Positions 24,215 through 32,985 of a DNA stretch of 64,000 bases are shown here, piece after piece (position 1 is the first letter of the stretch; every line of letters starts with the position of its first letter). The position numbers and the translations under genes are program-made. The notes below the pieces were generated by a model. The model saw only the letters and a program-made list of their open reading frames with translations, did no database searches and was not told where the DNA came from. Source of the DNA: Dyadobacter sp. CECT 9275 (GTDB taxonomy: Bacteria; Bacteroidota; Bacteroidia; Cytophagales; Spirosomataceae); contig NZ_CAJRAF010000004.1 of NCBI RefSeq assembly GCF_907164905.1, forward strand, positions 496,001 to 560,000. Direction: 5' to 3'.

Positions 24215-25357
24215 TCAGAAATTGTCACCGTGTGTAAGGGCAATGAACCTGTCCGTAACCTGAGGTAATTGATTTAAAAGGCGCAGGGAAATATCCGTCA
24301 GGGTTCTTTTACCAAAGAGGTACTGCAGATAATACCCCGCTCTAATCCTGGTTCCAAAATGACGGTTCCACGCAACCTGATACCGATCTGCAATATCGTC
24401 CCTGGAAGTCTTGTTTCGAAAATATCCTATCAGCTCTGCGCCTAATAATTGGGAACTCCGCATAGCCATGCTCATCCCATTGCCACATAACGGCGTAATA
24501 GAGCCCGCTGCGTCACCGAGCAGGAACATACCATTCACTTCCGTTTGTTTTTTATGAAACTCCACATTACTCACCACAAGCGGCTGGCTGAAAAGGAAAT
24601 CCGATCCGGTAAAATATCTTTTGAGAAACGGATTTTTATATAAAACCTGTTCTTCCATGGTTTTGATACTCATATCGAAATCATGAAGATTTTTTGACGA
24701 AGTCAGATAACACATACAATACCTGCCGCCATCCACTCTGGAAATTCCGCAATAACCGTCCCTGAAATTATGCAGCTCTATGCGGTTCACATTCAGATCC
24801 GTCCGGACATGGTATTTTACGCCTATGTAATTCGGCTTACCAGCCTTTTGCACGTCCTCATAACCAGGAAGCTGCTGTACAAACGAGGGAGTATATTTAC
24901 CGTAACTACCACAGGTAATGTCTGCCCTGAACTTCCCCGAGGATGTTTCTATTTCCCAGATACCGTCCTGATGCTCAATGCCATTTACCTTGGCTCCCTC
25001 TACAACATTTACCCCTTTTGAAATGGCCTTTTCATATAATTTTTGATCCAAAGTATACCTGCTGATTCCAAAACCACCGGGTTCCAGCTGCCGGTTCAAC
25101 ATGAAACCTTTTTCAGAACTTATCCCTAACTCCGTGATGCGGGGAAGAGACATATCACGCAACGGTACTCCCAGCTTTTCAATAAAACCCCAGCTTTCCA
25201 TGGAAATATATTCACCGCAGACTTTATGAAAAGGAAATCTCTTTTTTTCGAATAAAACAACAGAAACACCCGCATCAGCGAGCTGAATCGCCAGACAGAG
25301 CCCGCCCAATCCGCCACCTATAATGGCACAATCGTATTTTTTAATTTCTGTTTCCAT
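24215..25357 (-). CDS. FAD-dependent oxidoreductase (geranylgeranyl-reductase-like)
   Basis: A 380-residue flavoprotein. The FAD Rossmann motif is CAIIGGGLGGLCLAIQLADA, followed by KKRFPFHKVCGEYISMES, the PxxKxCGE motif of the geranylgeranyl reductase and related monooxygenase group, and FLLGDAAGSITPLCGNGMSM, the second FAD motif. It is the last gene of the UbiA-type III PKS-methyltransferase operon and overlaps the methyltransferase by 17 bases. By comparison with the Streptomyces srsABC alkylresorcinol genes, whose third enzyme is a flavoprotein hydroxylase, it may oxidise the polyketide ring; reducing a prenyl chain is the alternative. Confidence 0.85.
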   Translation of the reverse strand: METEIKKYDCAIIGGGLGGLCLAIQLADAGVSVVLFEKKRFPFHKVCGEYISMESWGFIEKLGVPLRDMSLPRITELGISSEKGFMLNRQLEPGGFGISRYTLDQKLYEKAISKGVNVVEGAKVNGIEHQDGIWEIETSSGKFRADITCGSYGKYTPSFVQQLPGYEDVQKAGKPNYIGVKYHVRTDLNVNRIELHNFRDGYCGISRVDGGRYCMCYLTSSKNLHDFDMSIKTMEEQVLYKNPFLKRYFTGSDFLFSQPLVVSNVEFHKKQTEVNGMFLLGDAAGSITPLCGNGMSMAMRSSQLLGAELIGYFRNKTSRDDIADRYQVAWNRHFGTRIRAGYYLQYLFGKRTLTDISLRLLNQLPQVTDRFIALTHGDNF

Positions 25358-26036
25358 AAACGATCACTTCATGCCGGAAAGCCCATTTGTTACGGATCGT
25401 AAAATGCATCGCACCCGCAGCTTCAACAATTGCCTTCCACTCCTTTTTCTTAAATCCACGCAGCACAGAAAGCGGTGCGTCATTTTTCACGAGGTAAGAA
25501 TTCGAAAAAAGCGCAGTGAGAAATTTGATAGAATAATAGGCCAAAGGATGCCTCTCCAGATCATTGATGATCAGCACACAACGCTTTGCAAGTGCAAATC
25601 TGACTAGCTCCGTAAGATCCTCATCCGAGAAATGATGACAGAAAAGAGAAGCATGAATGATATCTATTGTCCTGACATACCGGTCCATATTCCGGTAATC
25701 ATCACAGAAAAAGTTTATTTCAGGGTCAGCTGCGTGCTGTTTTGCATAGGCTGTACACACCGGTTTTATATCAACGCCCGCCAGTGCCAGATCAAAACCT
25801 CCCTTTTGCGCCCAGGTGTTTATCCTTTTAAGGGTATCTCCTCCCCCGCTGCCAATATCAACAAGCGACAAATGTTCTGAGCGGCTCAGTACCTTTTTTA
25901 GAGCCGAGAAAGAAACTCCATACCCACCCAGCCATTTGTTAATAAAATCAAGCTCTTTCAGGTTAACGAAGAGGTCTTGAGGTGGAATATCCTCCGCGTC
26001 AAGGAGCTCCTTCTTCTGACTCCTTTTTTTAAACAT
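25341..26036 (-). CDS. SAM-dependent methyltransferase of the type III PKS operon
   Basis: A 231-residue class I methyltransferase. HLSLVDIGSGGGDTLKRI is the SAM-binding motif I, LALAGVDIKP the acidic strand 2, and DIIHASLFCHHFSDEDL the post-motif II region. The N-terminus begins with a Lys-rich stretch and no signal. It overlaps the PKS gene by eight bases and the oxidoreductase by 17. The most likely job is C- or O-methylation of the polyketide product, as SrsB does in Streptomyces; this is inferred from order alone. Confidence 0.85.
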   Translation of the reverse strand: MFKKRSQKKELLDAEDIPPQDLFVNLKELDFINKWLGGYGVSFSALKKVLSRSEHLSLVDIGSGGGDTLKRINTWAQKGGFDLALAGVDIKPVCTAYAKQHAADPEINFFCDDYRNMDRYVRTIDIIHASLFCHHFSDEDLTELVRFALAKRCVLIINDLERHPLAYYSIKFLTALFSNSYLVKNDAPLSVLRGFKKKEWKAIVEAAGAMHFTIRNKWAFRHEVIVYGNRN

Positions 26037-27114
26037 ACCGCATCTTTAAAGTTTCTATCGTGAGGCCAGGGCCAAATGCAGCTGCCAGGATCTGTTCATT
26101 CCGGTGTTCGGATTTTGCTTTTTCCAGGATCTCTTTCAAGACAAAAAGAACGGTTGGCGAAGACATATTGCCATAGTTTTTAAGGATTTTATAGGTATCC
26201 GACATCGCACATTTATCCAGATTCAGCGCCAGCGCGAAATCATCAATAATCCGCTTACCGCCCGGATGTACCGCCCAGTGTTTTATTTGGTCAATATTCA
26301 ACCCGGCGCCCAGTAGCATTGCGCGGATATTTTCCCTGATCAGGCCGGGTACATAGGAAGAAAGGTTCATGATAAAACCCGTCTCCGAAAGCCGCCAGGC
26401 CATATCATCATATCCGCTGTGCAGTACCATGGAATTAAATTCTTCCATCTGCACGGCATGCTGATACATCCCGTCCGGTTTACCTGAAACGATGACCGCA
26501 GCAGCTCCGTCGGCAAAAAGCAGGTTCGATAAAAGGTAATCGTCGTTATACTGCTTCTGGAAATGGATGGTACATAGCTCCGTACATACGATCAGCACCT
26601 TTGCAGCAGGGAAAGTCCGGCAAATAACGTCTGCATTTTTAAGAGCCAGTATCGCCGCATTACACCCCATAAAATTCACTGAACTCCGCTGAACGGTCGG
26701 GGACAAACTGAGCGCTCTCATCAGCTCAATGTCCAGCCCGGGAGCAAATAATCCGGTGCAGGTGACGGTGATCAGATGGGTGATCTGCTCCTTGAAATCA
26801 TGGATTCCCTCCAGGCCGTTTACAGCTTTCAAGGATAACTCCGTGGCCTGCTGCGCGTATATTTTCATTCTGTCGGACAGCGTAGGTTCCGGCAAAAGAT
26901 CAGCGGATTTGCTAAAAAAGGTATAATCCTCGTACGCCTTATCAAAATCGGAGAGAACGGAATAACGGGTCTGAATTCCGGTTTTTCCTGATACTATCTT
27001 TATTTTTCTTTTACTCATCAGGTCATTGGTTGACCTGATGTAAAAATCGGTAAGGGTTTCCTGCGAAAAACAGTTTTCGGGCACCGCCGTTGCAATTGCT
27101 GATAGGTAACTCAA
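26029..27114 (-). CDS. Type III polyketide synthase (chalcone/alkylresorcinol synthase-like)
   Basis: About 361 residues when started at the TTG that overlaps the UbiA stop (TTGA). A TTG 36 bases upstream (27150) is possible but lies inside ubiA. The catalytic triad is visible, numbered from 27114: Cys151 in NFMGCNAAILAL, His283 in AVHPGGKRIID and Asn316 in NYGNMSSPT; the FGPGLT loop closes the C-terminus. Such enzymes extend a fatty acyl or aryl CoA starter with malonyl-CoA and cyclise it to an alkylresorcinol, pyrone or related product. Size and motifs are nearer bacterial alkylresorcinol and pyrone synthases than plant CHS. Starter and ring type cannot be read from sequence. Confidence 0.9.
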   Translation of the reverse strand: MSYLSAIATAVPENCFSQETLTDFYIRSTNDLMSKRKIKIVSGKTGIQTRYSVLSDFDKAYEDYTFFSKSADLLPEPTLSDRMKIYAQQATELSLKAVNGLEGIHDFKEQITHLITVTCTGLFAPGLDIELMRALSLSPTVQRSSVNFMGCNAAILALKNADVICRTFPAAKVLIVCTELCTIHFQKQYNDDYLLSNLLFADGAAAVIVSGKPDGMYQHAVQMEEFNSMVLHSGYDDMAWRLSETGFIMNLSSYVPGLIRENIRAMLLGAGLNIDQIKHWAVHPGGKRIIDDFALALNLDKCAMSDTYKILKNYGNMSSPTVLFVLKEILEKAKSEHRNEQILAAAFGPGLTIETLKMRYV

Positions 27115-27986
27115 AGGAACTGACTGATAATGATTAGTACTACAAAACAACTATTCATGCAAAGCGCGGCAATACGGTTCATACGCATTGTATTTTTAAA
27201 ACTGGCATGGCTATGACTTTGGATCACCATGTAAAACCAATATCCAAAATAAACAATGACCGGCAAAAAGAACAGCTGGAGGATATAAAAAATCATTCCA
27301 TTTCCTTTACTGCTGAAGTATAAAAAGTAAAAAACATTACATAACAGAAACATCAGTGCAGTAAAACAGAAGGTACCGATGTAACCAAGTTTATAACTAA
27401 GGGTTACCACACCATCTTTCAGATCCTGCTGGTGCTGGTAGATCTGCGTGAGCGGATACGCTCCGGCGATTTGAAAGGAACATCCGAGCCAGACGAAAAT
27501 ATGAGCTTCGGATACCTCGGGGATGCTGCCTGTAATTGCCACGGTTGCCATGTAGTACGTAAAAGCACCCTGGAAAAACATGACCACCAGAAATCCGGCA
27601 ACAGGATACTTCTTTAACCTGATCATCCGCGAACTGTACGCACGCGAAGCAATGATATACAGACAAAGACAAACTGCAAAAGCCTTATTGACCAGCAGAA
27701 CAGCCAGCAGTACTGCTGTAAAATCCAACGCCAGGGTTACATAAAAAAGATAGATGGTCGGCTTGGGTGGTTTTTCCAGGCCACCGATACTCTCTTCATC
27801 CTGATCCACAAAACTATTGTATCCGTTACTGGCAGGATATACCAGCAGGTGAATGATCAGAAATGACCAGATGGTTTCGGATACCAGCACGGATTCTGCC
27901 TGACTTAATGCAAACAAAAACAATGGCATCAGAAAAAACGAGAATGGTATTCTCAAAAGCTGAATGGTACTCCTAACCGGGTGCAT
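27111..27986 (-). CDS. UbiA-family prenyltransferase-like membrane protein
   Basis: A 291-residue protein with eight or nine hydrophobic helices. The first UbiA metal motif is present but altered: NSFVDQDEE stands for NDxxDxxxD, with Ser for the second residue and Glu at the end. The second motif, YQHQQDLKDGVVTL, keeps one Asp and the conserved Gly-x-x-Thr-Leu but has Gln where the first Asp should be. It may prenylate the type III PKS product or use another diphosphate. It is the first gene of the operon. A TAAATTTG box ends just before its ATG, so the mRNA may be almost leaderless. Confidence 0.83.
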   Translation of the reverse strand: MHPVRSTIQLLRIPFSFFLMPLFLFALSQAESVLVSETIWSFLIIHLLVYPASNGYNSFVDQDEESIGGLEKPPKPTIYLFYVTLALDFTAVLLAVLLVNKAFAVCLCLYIIASRAYSSRMIRLKKYPVAGFLVVMFFQGAFTYYMATVAITGSIPEVSEAHIFVWLGCSFQIAGAYPLTQIYQHQQDLKDGVVTLSYKLGYIGTFCFTALMFLLCNVFYFLYFSSKGNGMIFYILQLFFLPVIVYFGYWFYMVIQSHSHASFKNTMRMNRIAALCMNSCFVVLIIISQFL

Positions 27987-28248
27987 AGGCAAATTTAGAC
28001 ATAAAATAAGATTGATTGACCATCTACCGTCAGATTCTGATACCTGGTTCCAGTCAGCGCAGTTATGGACGTATCACAGGAGAGGAATGGATAAGGACAA
28101 CCCGTTTGACGTTAAATAATTAAATTTCAAATGATCCGCTACCAAAACCCTATGTTCTCTACTTTTACCTAATTTTAGAATATAATTCAACGTATAGAAA
28201 CAGTAAAAGAAGAACGACAGTCAGTCATTCCGGAAAAATAGGGAAATT
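27987..28248. promoter_or_regulatory. Divergent promoter region of the UbiA operon and the EamA gene
   Basis: A 262-base spacer between divergent genes. On the minus strand TAAATTTG (27990-27997) fits the -7 consensus and would start transcription within a base or two of the ubiA ATG; no matching -33 TTTG was found 17-23 bases away. No promoter could be picked for the EamA gene, and no hairpin or small gene is seen. Confidence 0.4.
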
Positions 28249-29202
28249 ATGGTTTTACAAGACAGCAAAACGCCTTCCACATTCATGATCATACTGGCAT
28301 ACGCCATTGTGTACATCGTATGGGGCTCCACTTACTTCTTCATACAGAAAGCCTTGTCGGGGTTTCCTCCTTTTCTGCTCGGTGCGTTCCGGTTTATCGC
28401 GGCAGGTATACTGCTGATGGGATGGTCGGTCATACAGGGAGAAAAAATTCTGGTGGGAAAGAAAATCATCCCTTCTGCTATTACGGGCTTTCTTCTCTTA
28501 TTTGTGGGGAACGGGATTGTGATCTGGGTAGAACAATTTCTGCCAAGTGCCATGGTTGCCATTCTGATCTCGTCGGCACCGCTCTGGTTTGTACTGCTTG
28601 ACAAACCAAAATGGCAGGAAAATCTGAACAACAAACTGGCGATTCTGGGTCTTGTTATTGGTTTTGGTGGCGTGATTTTACTTTTTTCCGAAAGGGTCAC
28701 CAGTGCCATGCACTCCATCAACAGCGGCCGGGATCTATTTGCCATGGGGCTGATACTGTTCAGTGCGGCAGCCTGGGCAGGAGGCTCTTTGTATGCCAAA
28801 TACAACGCCAGTAATACTTCCCCCACTGTAAATACTTCCTGGCAAATGATGACCGCAGGTGTTGCTTTTATCCCCGGGCTCTTTATCTCCGGCGAATTAT
28901 CCTCGTTTGATATCTCCGCGGTTCCCTTGAACGCCTGGCTATCGGTTTTGTACCTGGTTATTTTTGGATCCATTGTGGCCTTCAGCTCTTATGTATGGCT
29001 CATTAAAGTGCAGCCTGCCACCAAGGTAAGTACCTATGCATACGTTAACCCTGTGGTTGCCGTACTTTTGGGTATTTTGTTTGGCGGTGAAAGTATTTCG
29101 CTTACCCAGATATCGGGGCTGATCATCATCCTGGGCAGTGTACTGCTCATCAATTTTGACAAATACCGAAGCCCTGTAAAAACGACTTCAGCTTCGGCAT
29201 AA
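28249..29202 (+). CDS. EamA/DMT-family transporter
   Basis: A 317-residue membrane protein with ten hydrophobic helices arranged as two EamA halves. The first half begins AYAIVYIVWGSTYFFIQKAL and the second shows VNTSWQMMTAGVAFIPGLFI and KVSTYAYVNPVVAVLLGILF, a strongly conserved DMT segment. Such proteins are metabolite or amino-acid exporters; the substrate is unknown. It is divergent from the UbiA operon, so export of that product is possible but not shown. Confidence 0.9.
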   Translation: MVLQDSKTPSTFMIILAYAIVYIVWGSTYFFIQKALSGFPPFLLGAFRFIAAGILLMGWSVIQGEKILVGKKIIPSAITGFLLLFVGNGIVIWVEQFLPSAMVAILISSAPLWFVLLDKPKWQENLNNKLAILGLVIGFGGVILLFSERVTSAMHSINSGRDLFAMGLILFSAAAWAGGSLYAKYNASNTSPTVNTSWQMMTAGVAFIPGLFISGELSSFDISAVPLNAWLSVLYLVIFGSIVAFSSYVWLIKVQPATKVSTYAYVNPVVAVLLGILFGGESISLTQISGLIIILGSVLLINFDKYRSPVKTTSASA

Positions 29203-29227
29203 AAAATAGATGCAGGCGTATTAAAAA

Positions 29228-29258
29228 AACGGGTAAGCCACAAACCGACTTACCCGTT
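29228..29258. terminator. Hairpin terminator between convergent genes
   Basis: AACGGGTAAG (29228-29237) and CTTACCCGTT (29249-29258) form a perfect 10-bp stem with an 11-base loop. On the minus strand it is followed by TTTTTTAAT, a strong T-tract, so it mainly ends the Gly/Tyr-rich envelope gene; the EamA gene may use it from the other side. Confidence 0.75.
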
Positions 29259-29277
29259 AAACAAACAACAAACAATA

Positions 29278-30672
29278 CTAACGACGACCACCCCGCATTC
29301 CGCCTCCAAATCCGCCTCTGGAACTCATCCCTCCGCTAAATCCGCCCCGACTGTATCCGCCCCAGGACTGGCCGTGATAAGTAGCAGCGTTATTGCGGTT
29401 AAAGGAATTCTGGCGCGGAGCAACAGTAACCACCCTCGAACCTGCATTTCTGGCACCGTCTCTGGCTACATTGGGAGTGGATATCCAGGCCGAACGACCG
29501 GTATATTCAGGATTAAAATGTCTTCTGGCCACCCCCATAAAACCGCTGTTATTCGCTGCCACAATGCGGTGTTGAGAAATATTGTTATGATAATAATGAT
29601 CGTACTGGCGGTATAAATGAGGATAATACCGGTAAGCACCTCCAAAAAACCAGTTTGAAAAAGCCAGCGAAGGCAATCCGAATATCACCGGCGAACCACC
29701 CAGTCCAAAGTAAAAACCGGTACTATTCCACAGCGAGCCAGGATACCACATGGCCGATCCATACCAGTAAGGATAGCCAAACCAATAGGAATAAGGATTG
29801 TAACCATAATAATTCACAACGGTATCAGAGGCCGGCGCGGGATAGCTGTAACCGTTTTCTTTAGCATACTGCTCACTGGCCTTGCGCAGGTCTTCAACCG
29901 CCTGCGGATTTTGCGACAGATCGTCTTTATACTGGGCAAGTTCCTGTTTGTTCAGCGCTTCCAGAGAGTCGTGTTCATTGGCCAGGCTTTGCCGGACACC
30001 TTCCGGATCTTGTTTAAAGCTGTCTCCCAGGCGCACGGTGAGATCAATGTGATCATTGAGCAAAGAAAGCACGTCGGGCATATCCAGCAGTTTGTAAAAA
30101 GCATCCTGGCTTTTTGAATCCAACCCCTCTATCAGATCTTCAAAAGAACGTTCCGCCTGCTGATTCAGATTATCCACCACGATCAGGTCTTTTTTGTGAT
30201 GATCATACAATTTCCAGGCTGCTTCTTTGAGCTCATTATCCGGTGCTGTTACCAGTGCATCCGTTTCCTTCCTGGATTTCCCTTCCTGCAGAGTTGCCAA
30301 TGCATGCATCAGCTTGGGATACCTGGAAACGTTGTAAAACCAACCTTGTTTTTTCTGATTAAAATCCCGGATACTAGCCTGAAAAGCCTGGCTCGCCTGG
30401 TCGTGTATCTGGCCCAGTTTCGCAAGTATTTGCGGATACTGGCTTACAATCAGAATGTTTTCCCTGACATCTTCATTATACGGTGCAATGGCAGATACAA
30501 TTCCCTTATCGGTTTCCTTTAATTGTTCCGATCCAATGGTTGTTTCATTTTGAGCAAAAGCTACCGGGAATGTACCTCCGAAAAGCAAAACTGCGAGCAA
30601 CAAACCTTCTTTTTTCGAGTTGATTCCCAAAGCCCTAAAGGCTCTCAGAAATCTGCTGTCAAGCGTTTTCAT
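29278..30672 (-). CDS. Exported protein with helical body and Tyr/Gly-rich tail, DUF3300-like
   Basis: About 464 residues from the ATG at 30672. A signal peptide covers about residues 20-42 (AVLLFGGTFPVAFAQ). Residues about 50-280 are helical and acidic with repeated PxxLxxL-type elements such as YPQILAKLGQIHDQASQAF and DMPDVLSLLNDHI; the rest is Tyr/Trp/Gly rich (YGYNPYSYWFGYPYWYGS), then Ser/Arg/Gly-rich to the end (SRGGFGGGMRGGRR). I do not recognise a proven function; the layout recalls DUF3300-type envelope proteins. A Gly/Arg-rich end could bind polyanions or nucleic acid. The next gene upstream has a similar Gly/Tyr stretch, so both may be envelope-matrix proteins. Confidence 0.75.
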   Translation of the reverse strand: MKTLDSRFLRAFRALGINSKKEGLLLAVLLFGGTFPVAFAQNETTIGSEQLKETDKGIVSAIAPYNEDVRENILIVSQYPQILAKLGQIHDQASQAFQASIRDFNQKKQGWFYNVSRYPKLMHALATLQEGKSRKETDALVTAPDNELKEAAWKLYDHHKKDLIVVDNLNQQAERSFEDLIEGLDSKSQDAFYKLLDMPDVLSLLNDHIDLTVRLGDSFKQDPEGVRQSLANEHDSLEALNKQELAQYKDDLSQNPQAVEDLRKASEQYAKENGYSYPAPASDTVVNYYGYNPYSYWFGYPYWYGSAMWYPGSLWNSTGFYFGLGGSPVIFGLPSLAFSNWFFGGAYRYYPHLYRQYDHYYHNNISQHRIVAANNSGFMGVARRHFNPEYTGRSAWISTPNVARDGARNAGSRVVTVAPRQNSFNRNNAATYHGQSWGGYSRGGFSGGMSSRGGFGGGMRGGRR

Positions 30673-30798
30673 ATCACTTGTTTCATTTACTTGTCTGTTC
30701 AAAACACCACATCGTTTGTGTGGCTCCATTCAAAAACCGCCGGAAAGTTCCGTCCTTCCTTTCCACATCCCTGTACTTTCCGGGCAGTTTTTATTACC

Positions 30799-31353
30799 TC
30801 AGACCTGGCGGTCGGGGAAGCTTTTCATCAGCTTTTTCACCCCCTTGTTGATCTGCCTGTCCAGCCTGTTAAAATTACTGACATCTCCAGTGATGGCCTG
30901 CTGCCACAGTACTTCTCCGGTTTTGGCATCGGTCACATCCAGTACGAGCGTACCATTGGTGCTGGTGGTACTGTAAGGATATCCCCCTCCGTAATAGCCG
31001 AAAGGCATTCCCCAGCCCCAGCGTCCCCAGCCCATCATGGGATAGCCATAACCACCTCCTCCGCCATAATAATTACGCCTTACCCTTTGGGTGAAAGTAT
31101 GGAACTGCAGCAGCAGGTCGGGGTTCTGGGTGTTTCTGGTCAAACCTTTTTGTCCCAGGGCCGCGTCAAAAGCACGCTGTATCCTCTGCCTTGCAAACGC
31201 ATTGTTGTACATGGGATTTTGAGATGTTTTCATGTCCGGATACATCCAGTTGTAGGTCTGAGCCTGTGCCGGAAGCTGAAAATTTCTGTTTTTTGCAAAC
31301 GATGGGATACTCATCACCATAAGCAGGCCCATCAGGTTCACTAACTTTTTCAT
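30799..31353 (-). CDS. DUF4136-family exported protein
   Basis: A 184-residue protein with a signal peptide (about 1-20, ending SFAKN). The body matches DUF4136 (TYNWMYPDMKTSQNPMYNN, DAALGQKGLTRNTQNPDLLL, and the late LVLDVTDAKTGEVLWQQAIT), a beta-rich envelope domain of unknown role. An insert at about 96-125 is very rich in Gly, Tyr, Met and Trp (GGGGGYGYPMMGWGRWGWGM), echoing the neighbouring gene. No lipobox Cys is visible. Confidence 0.83.
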   Translation of the reverse strand: MKKLVNLMGLLMVMSIPSFAKNRNFQLPAQAQTYNWMYPDMKTSQNPMYNNAFARQRIQRAFDAALGQKGLTRNTQNPDLLLQFHTFTQRVRRNYYGGGGGYGYPMMGWGRWGWGMPFGYYGGGYPYSTTSTNGTLVLDVTDAKTGEVLWQQAITGDVSNFNRLDRQINKGVKKLMKSFPDRQV

Positions 31354-31467
31354 TGCTTTCTCCGATTAACTGATCTTAAAATATTCAATGGATTTTTTGA
31401 TAAGAAAGGCAAGCTGGCAGGGCGGAAAACCCCGTACCCAACCCTGCAACAGCTGCCCTATCACTTC

Positions 31468-32985
31468 CTACAAACCAACGGCATAGTACTGTGTTTCCGG
31501 TTTGCCTGGGTATACCCCCTCAATCATCACTCCGCCTTTCTTATCCGATAGTATTTTGATGGCCTCGGCGACGCTCGTAACCGGCTTGTTATCAATCCTG
31601 GTAATGACAAAACCTTCTTCCATATCCGTACCCTGGCGGATTTTGCCGGCGAAGATCTGGCTCACCTGCACACCCTGTTCCACGCCGATCTCCTTTTTCG
31701 CTTTATTGCTCAAATCCTGCAATTCAATTCCAAGTTTATCCAGCGTAGCTGCTTTACCGGCATTTTCCGAAGTATTACCTGCGCTGCCTTTCAGGGATAC
31801 TGTAATGGCTTTTTCAACGCCATCGCGATTCACCATCAGGTTAACTTTGTCGTTGGGTTTATGCTGTGCAATTGCCTCCTGAAGTTGCGGAACCGACTCG
31901 ATCATCTGACCGTCAATTTTGGTGATCACATCTCCGATTTTAACACCGGCCTCCTTAGCTGCGCTTTGGTCTGCAAAACTTTCAACCCGTACCCCCTCAG
32001 ACACTTTCAGATCATACGATTTTACTTTGGCACCGTCCACTTCGCTGATACCCACGCCGAGATACCCTCTCTGCACGGTTCCGAATTTGGAAATATCCTC
32101 CACCACTTTGTGTGCAATGCTGGACGGAACGGCGAAAGAATAACCGGCAAAAGACCCTGTCTGGCTGGCAATGGCCGTATTGATTCCGATCAGCTCACCG
32201 TTCAGGTTTACAAGTGCACCTCCCGAATTGCCTGGGTTAACAGCGGCGTCGGTCTGAATGAATGATTCCACCGGAGCCTTTGCATTTTCGCTCAGGATGT
32301 TGATATTCCTACCCTTTGCACTCACAATACCGGCCGTTACGGTGGAGGTTAAATTATAGGGATTACCCACTGCCAGCACCCATTGCCCCACTTTCACACC
32401 TTCCGAATTTCCAAATGCCAGCGATGGCAGATTTTTGGCATCGATCTGAATCAGTGCGATATCCGTATTCGGGTCCGAACCGATCACTTTTGCCTTAAAT
32501 GTTCGCTTGTCAGACAGCGTAACTTCCAGTGATTCAGCACCCTGTATCACATGGTTATTGGTTACAATATAACCGTCCGGATTAATGATCACACCTGAGC
32601 CGGTTGCCTGCGGCTTCTCCCCTCTTCCCTGAGGCGCCTGCTGCTCAAAAGGATTACGATCACCAAAAAAATCCTTAAAAGCATCGGGTACTTCCATCTG
32701 GCTCACCGTACGTTCGGGCTTAAGGGTTGATTTAATATGTACCACCGCAGCTGTGGCCTTTTGCGAAGCATAGGTAAAATCTGCTGGGATCATCGCCGTA
32801 TTTTCACCGGGTTTCTCGCCCATTCTTGTCTTTACGACCGGAGTTGCGTTTACCCAGGTCGAGATGGTATCAGGTTTGGCAAAATGATCGAAGGCCGCGT
32901 ATGAACTTCCACCTAAAACAGCCGCTATCACGGCAACAGGAGCTAATTTTCTAAAATTTCGAGTTTGAAACATGGCATTAAGCAT
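31468..32985 (-). CDS. DegQ/HtrA-type periplasmic serine protease
   Basis: A 505-residue protein with an N-terminal signal or anchor helix (about 13-31). The trypsin-like triad is His145 (VTNNHVIQGA), Asp175 (DPNTDIALIQ) and Ser254 (NPGNSGGALV). Two PDZ domains follow, the first at about VQRGYLGVGISEVDGAKVKS, with LGIELQDL opening the second. It degrades or refolds misfolded envelope proteins. An ATG four codons in (32973) is an alternative start. Members of this type in Bacteroidota are usually called Do/DegQ family; I give no symbol because DegP and DegQ cannot be separated here. Confidence 0.93.
   Translation of the reverse strand: MLNAMFQTRNFRKLAPVAVIAAVLGGSSYAAFDHFAKPDTISTWVNATPVVKTRMGEKPGENTAMIPADFTYASQKATAAVVHIKSTLKPERTVSQMEVPDAFKDFFGDRNPFEQQAPQGRGEKPQATGSGVIINPDGYIVTNNHVIQGAESLEVTLSDKRTFKAKVIGSDPNTDIALIQIDAKNLPSLAFGNSEGVKVGQWVLAVGNPYNLTSTVTAGIVSAKGRNINILSENAKAPVESFIQTDAAVNPGNSGGALVNLNGELIGINTAIASQTGSFAGYSFAVPSSIAHKVVEDISKFGTVQRGYLGVGISEVDGAKVKSYDLKVSEGVRVESFADQSAAKEAGVKIGDVITKIDGQMIESVPQLQEAIAQHKPNDKVNLMVNRDGVEKAITVSLKGSAGNTSENAGKAATLDKLGIELQDLSNKAKKEIGVEQGVQVSQIFAGKIRQGTDMEEGFVITRIDNKPVTSVAEAIKILSDKKGGVMIEGVYPGKPETQYYAVGL

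Noticed and set aside
30523..31344. Plus-strand frame of 273 codons
   Set aside because: Opposite the DUF4136 gene and the signal peptide of the next; no domain motif, poor composition.
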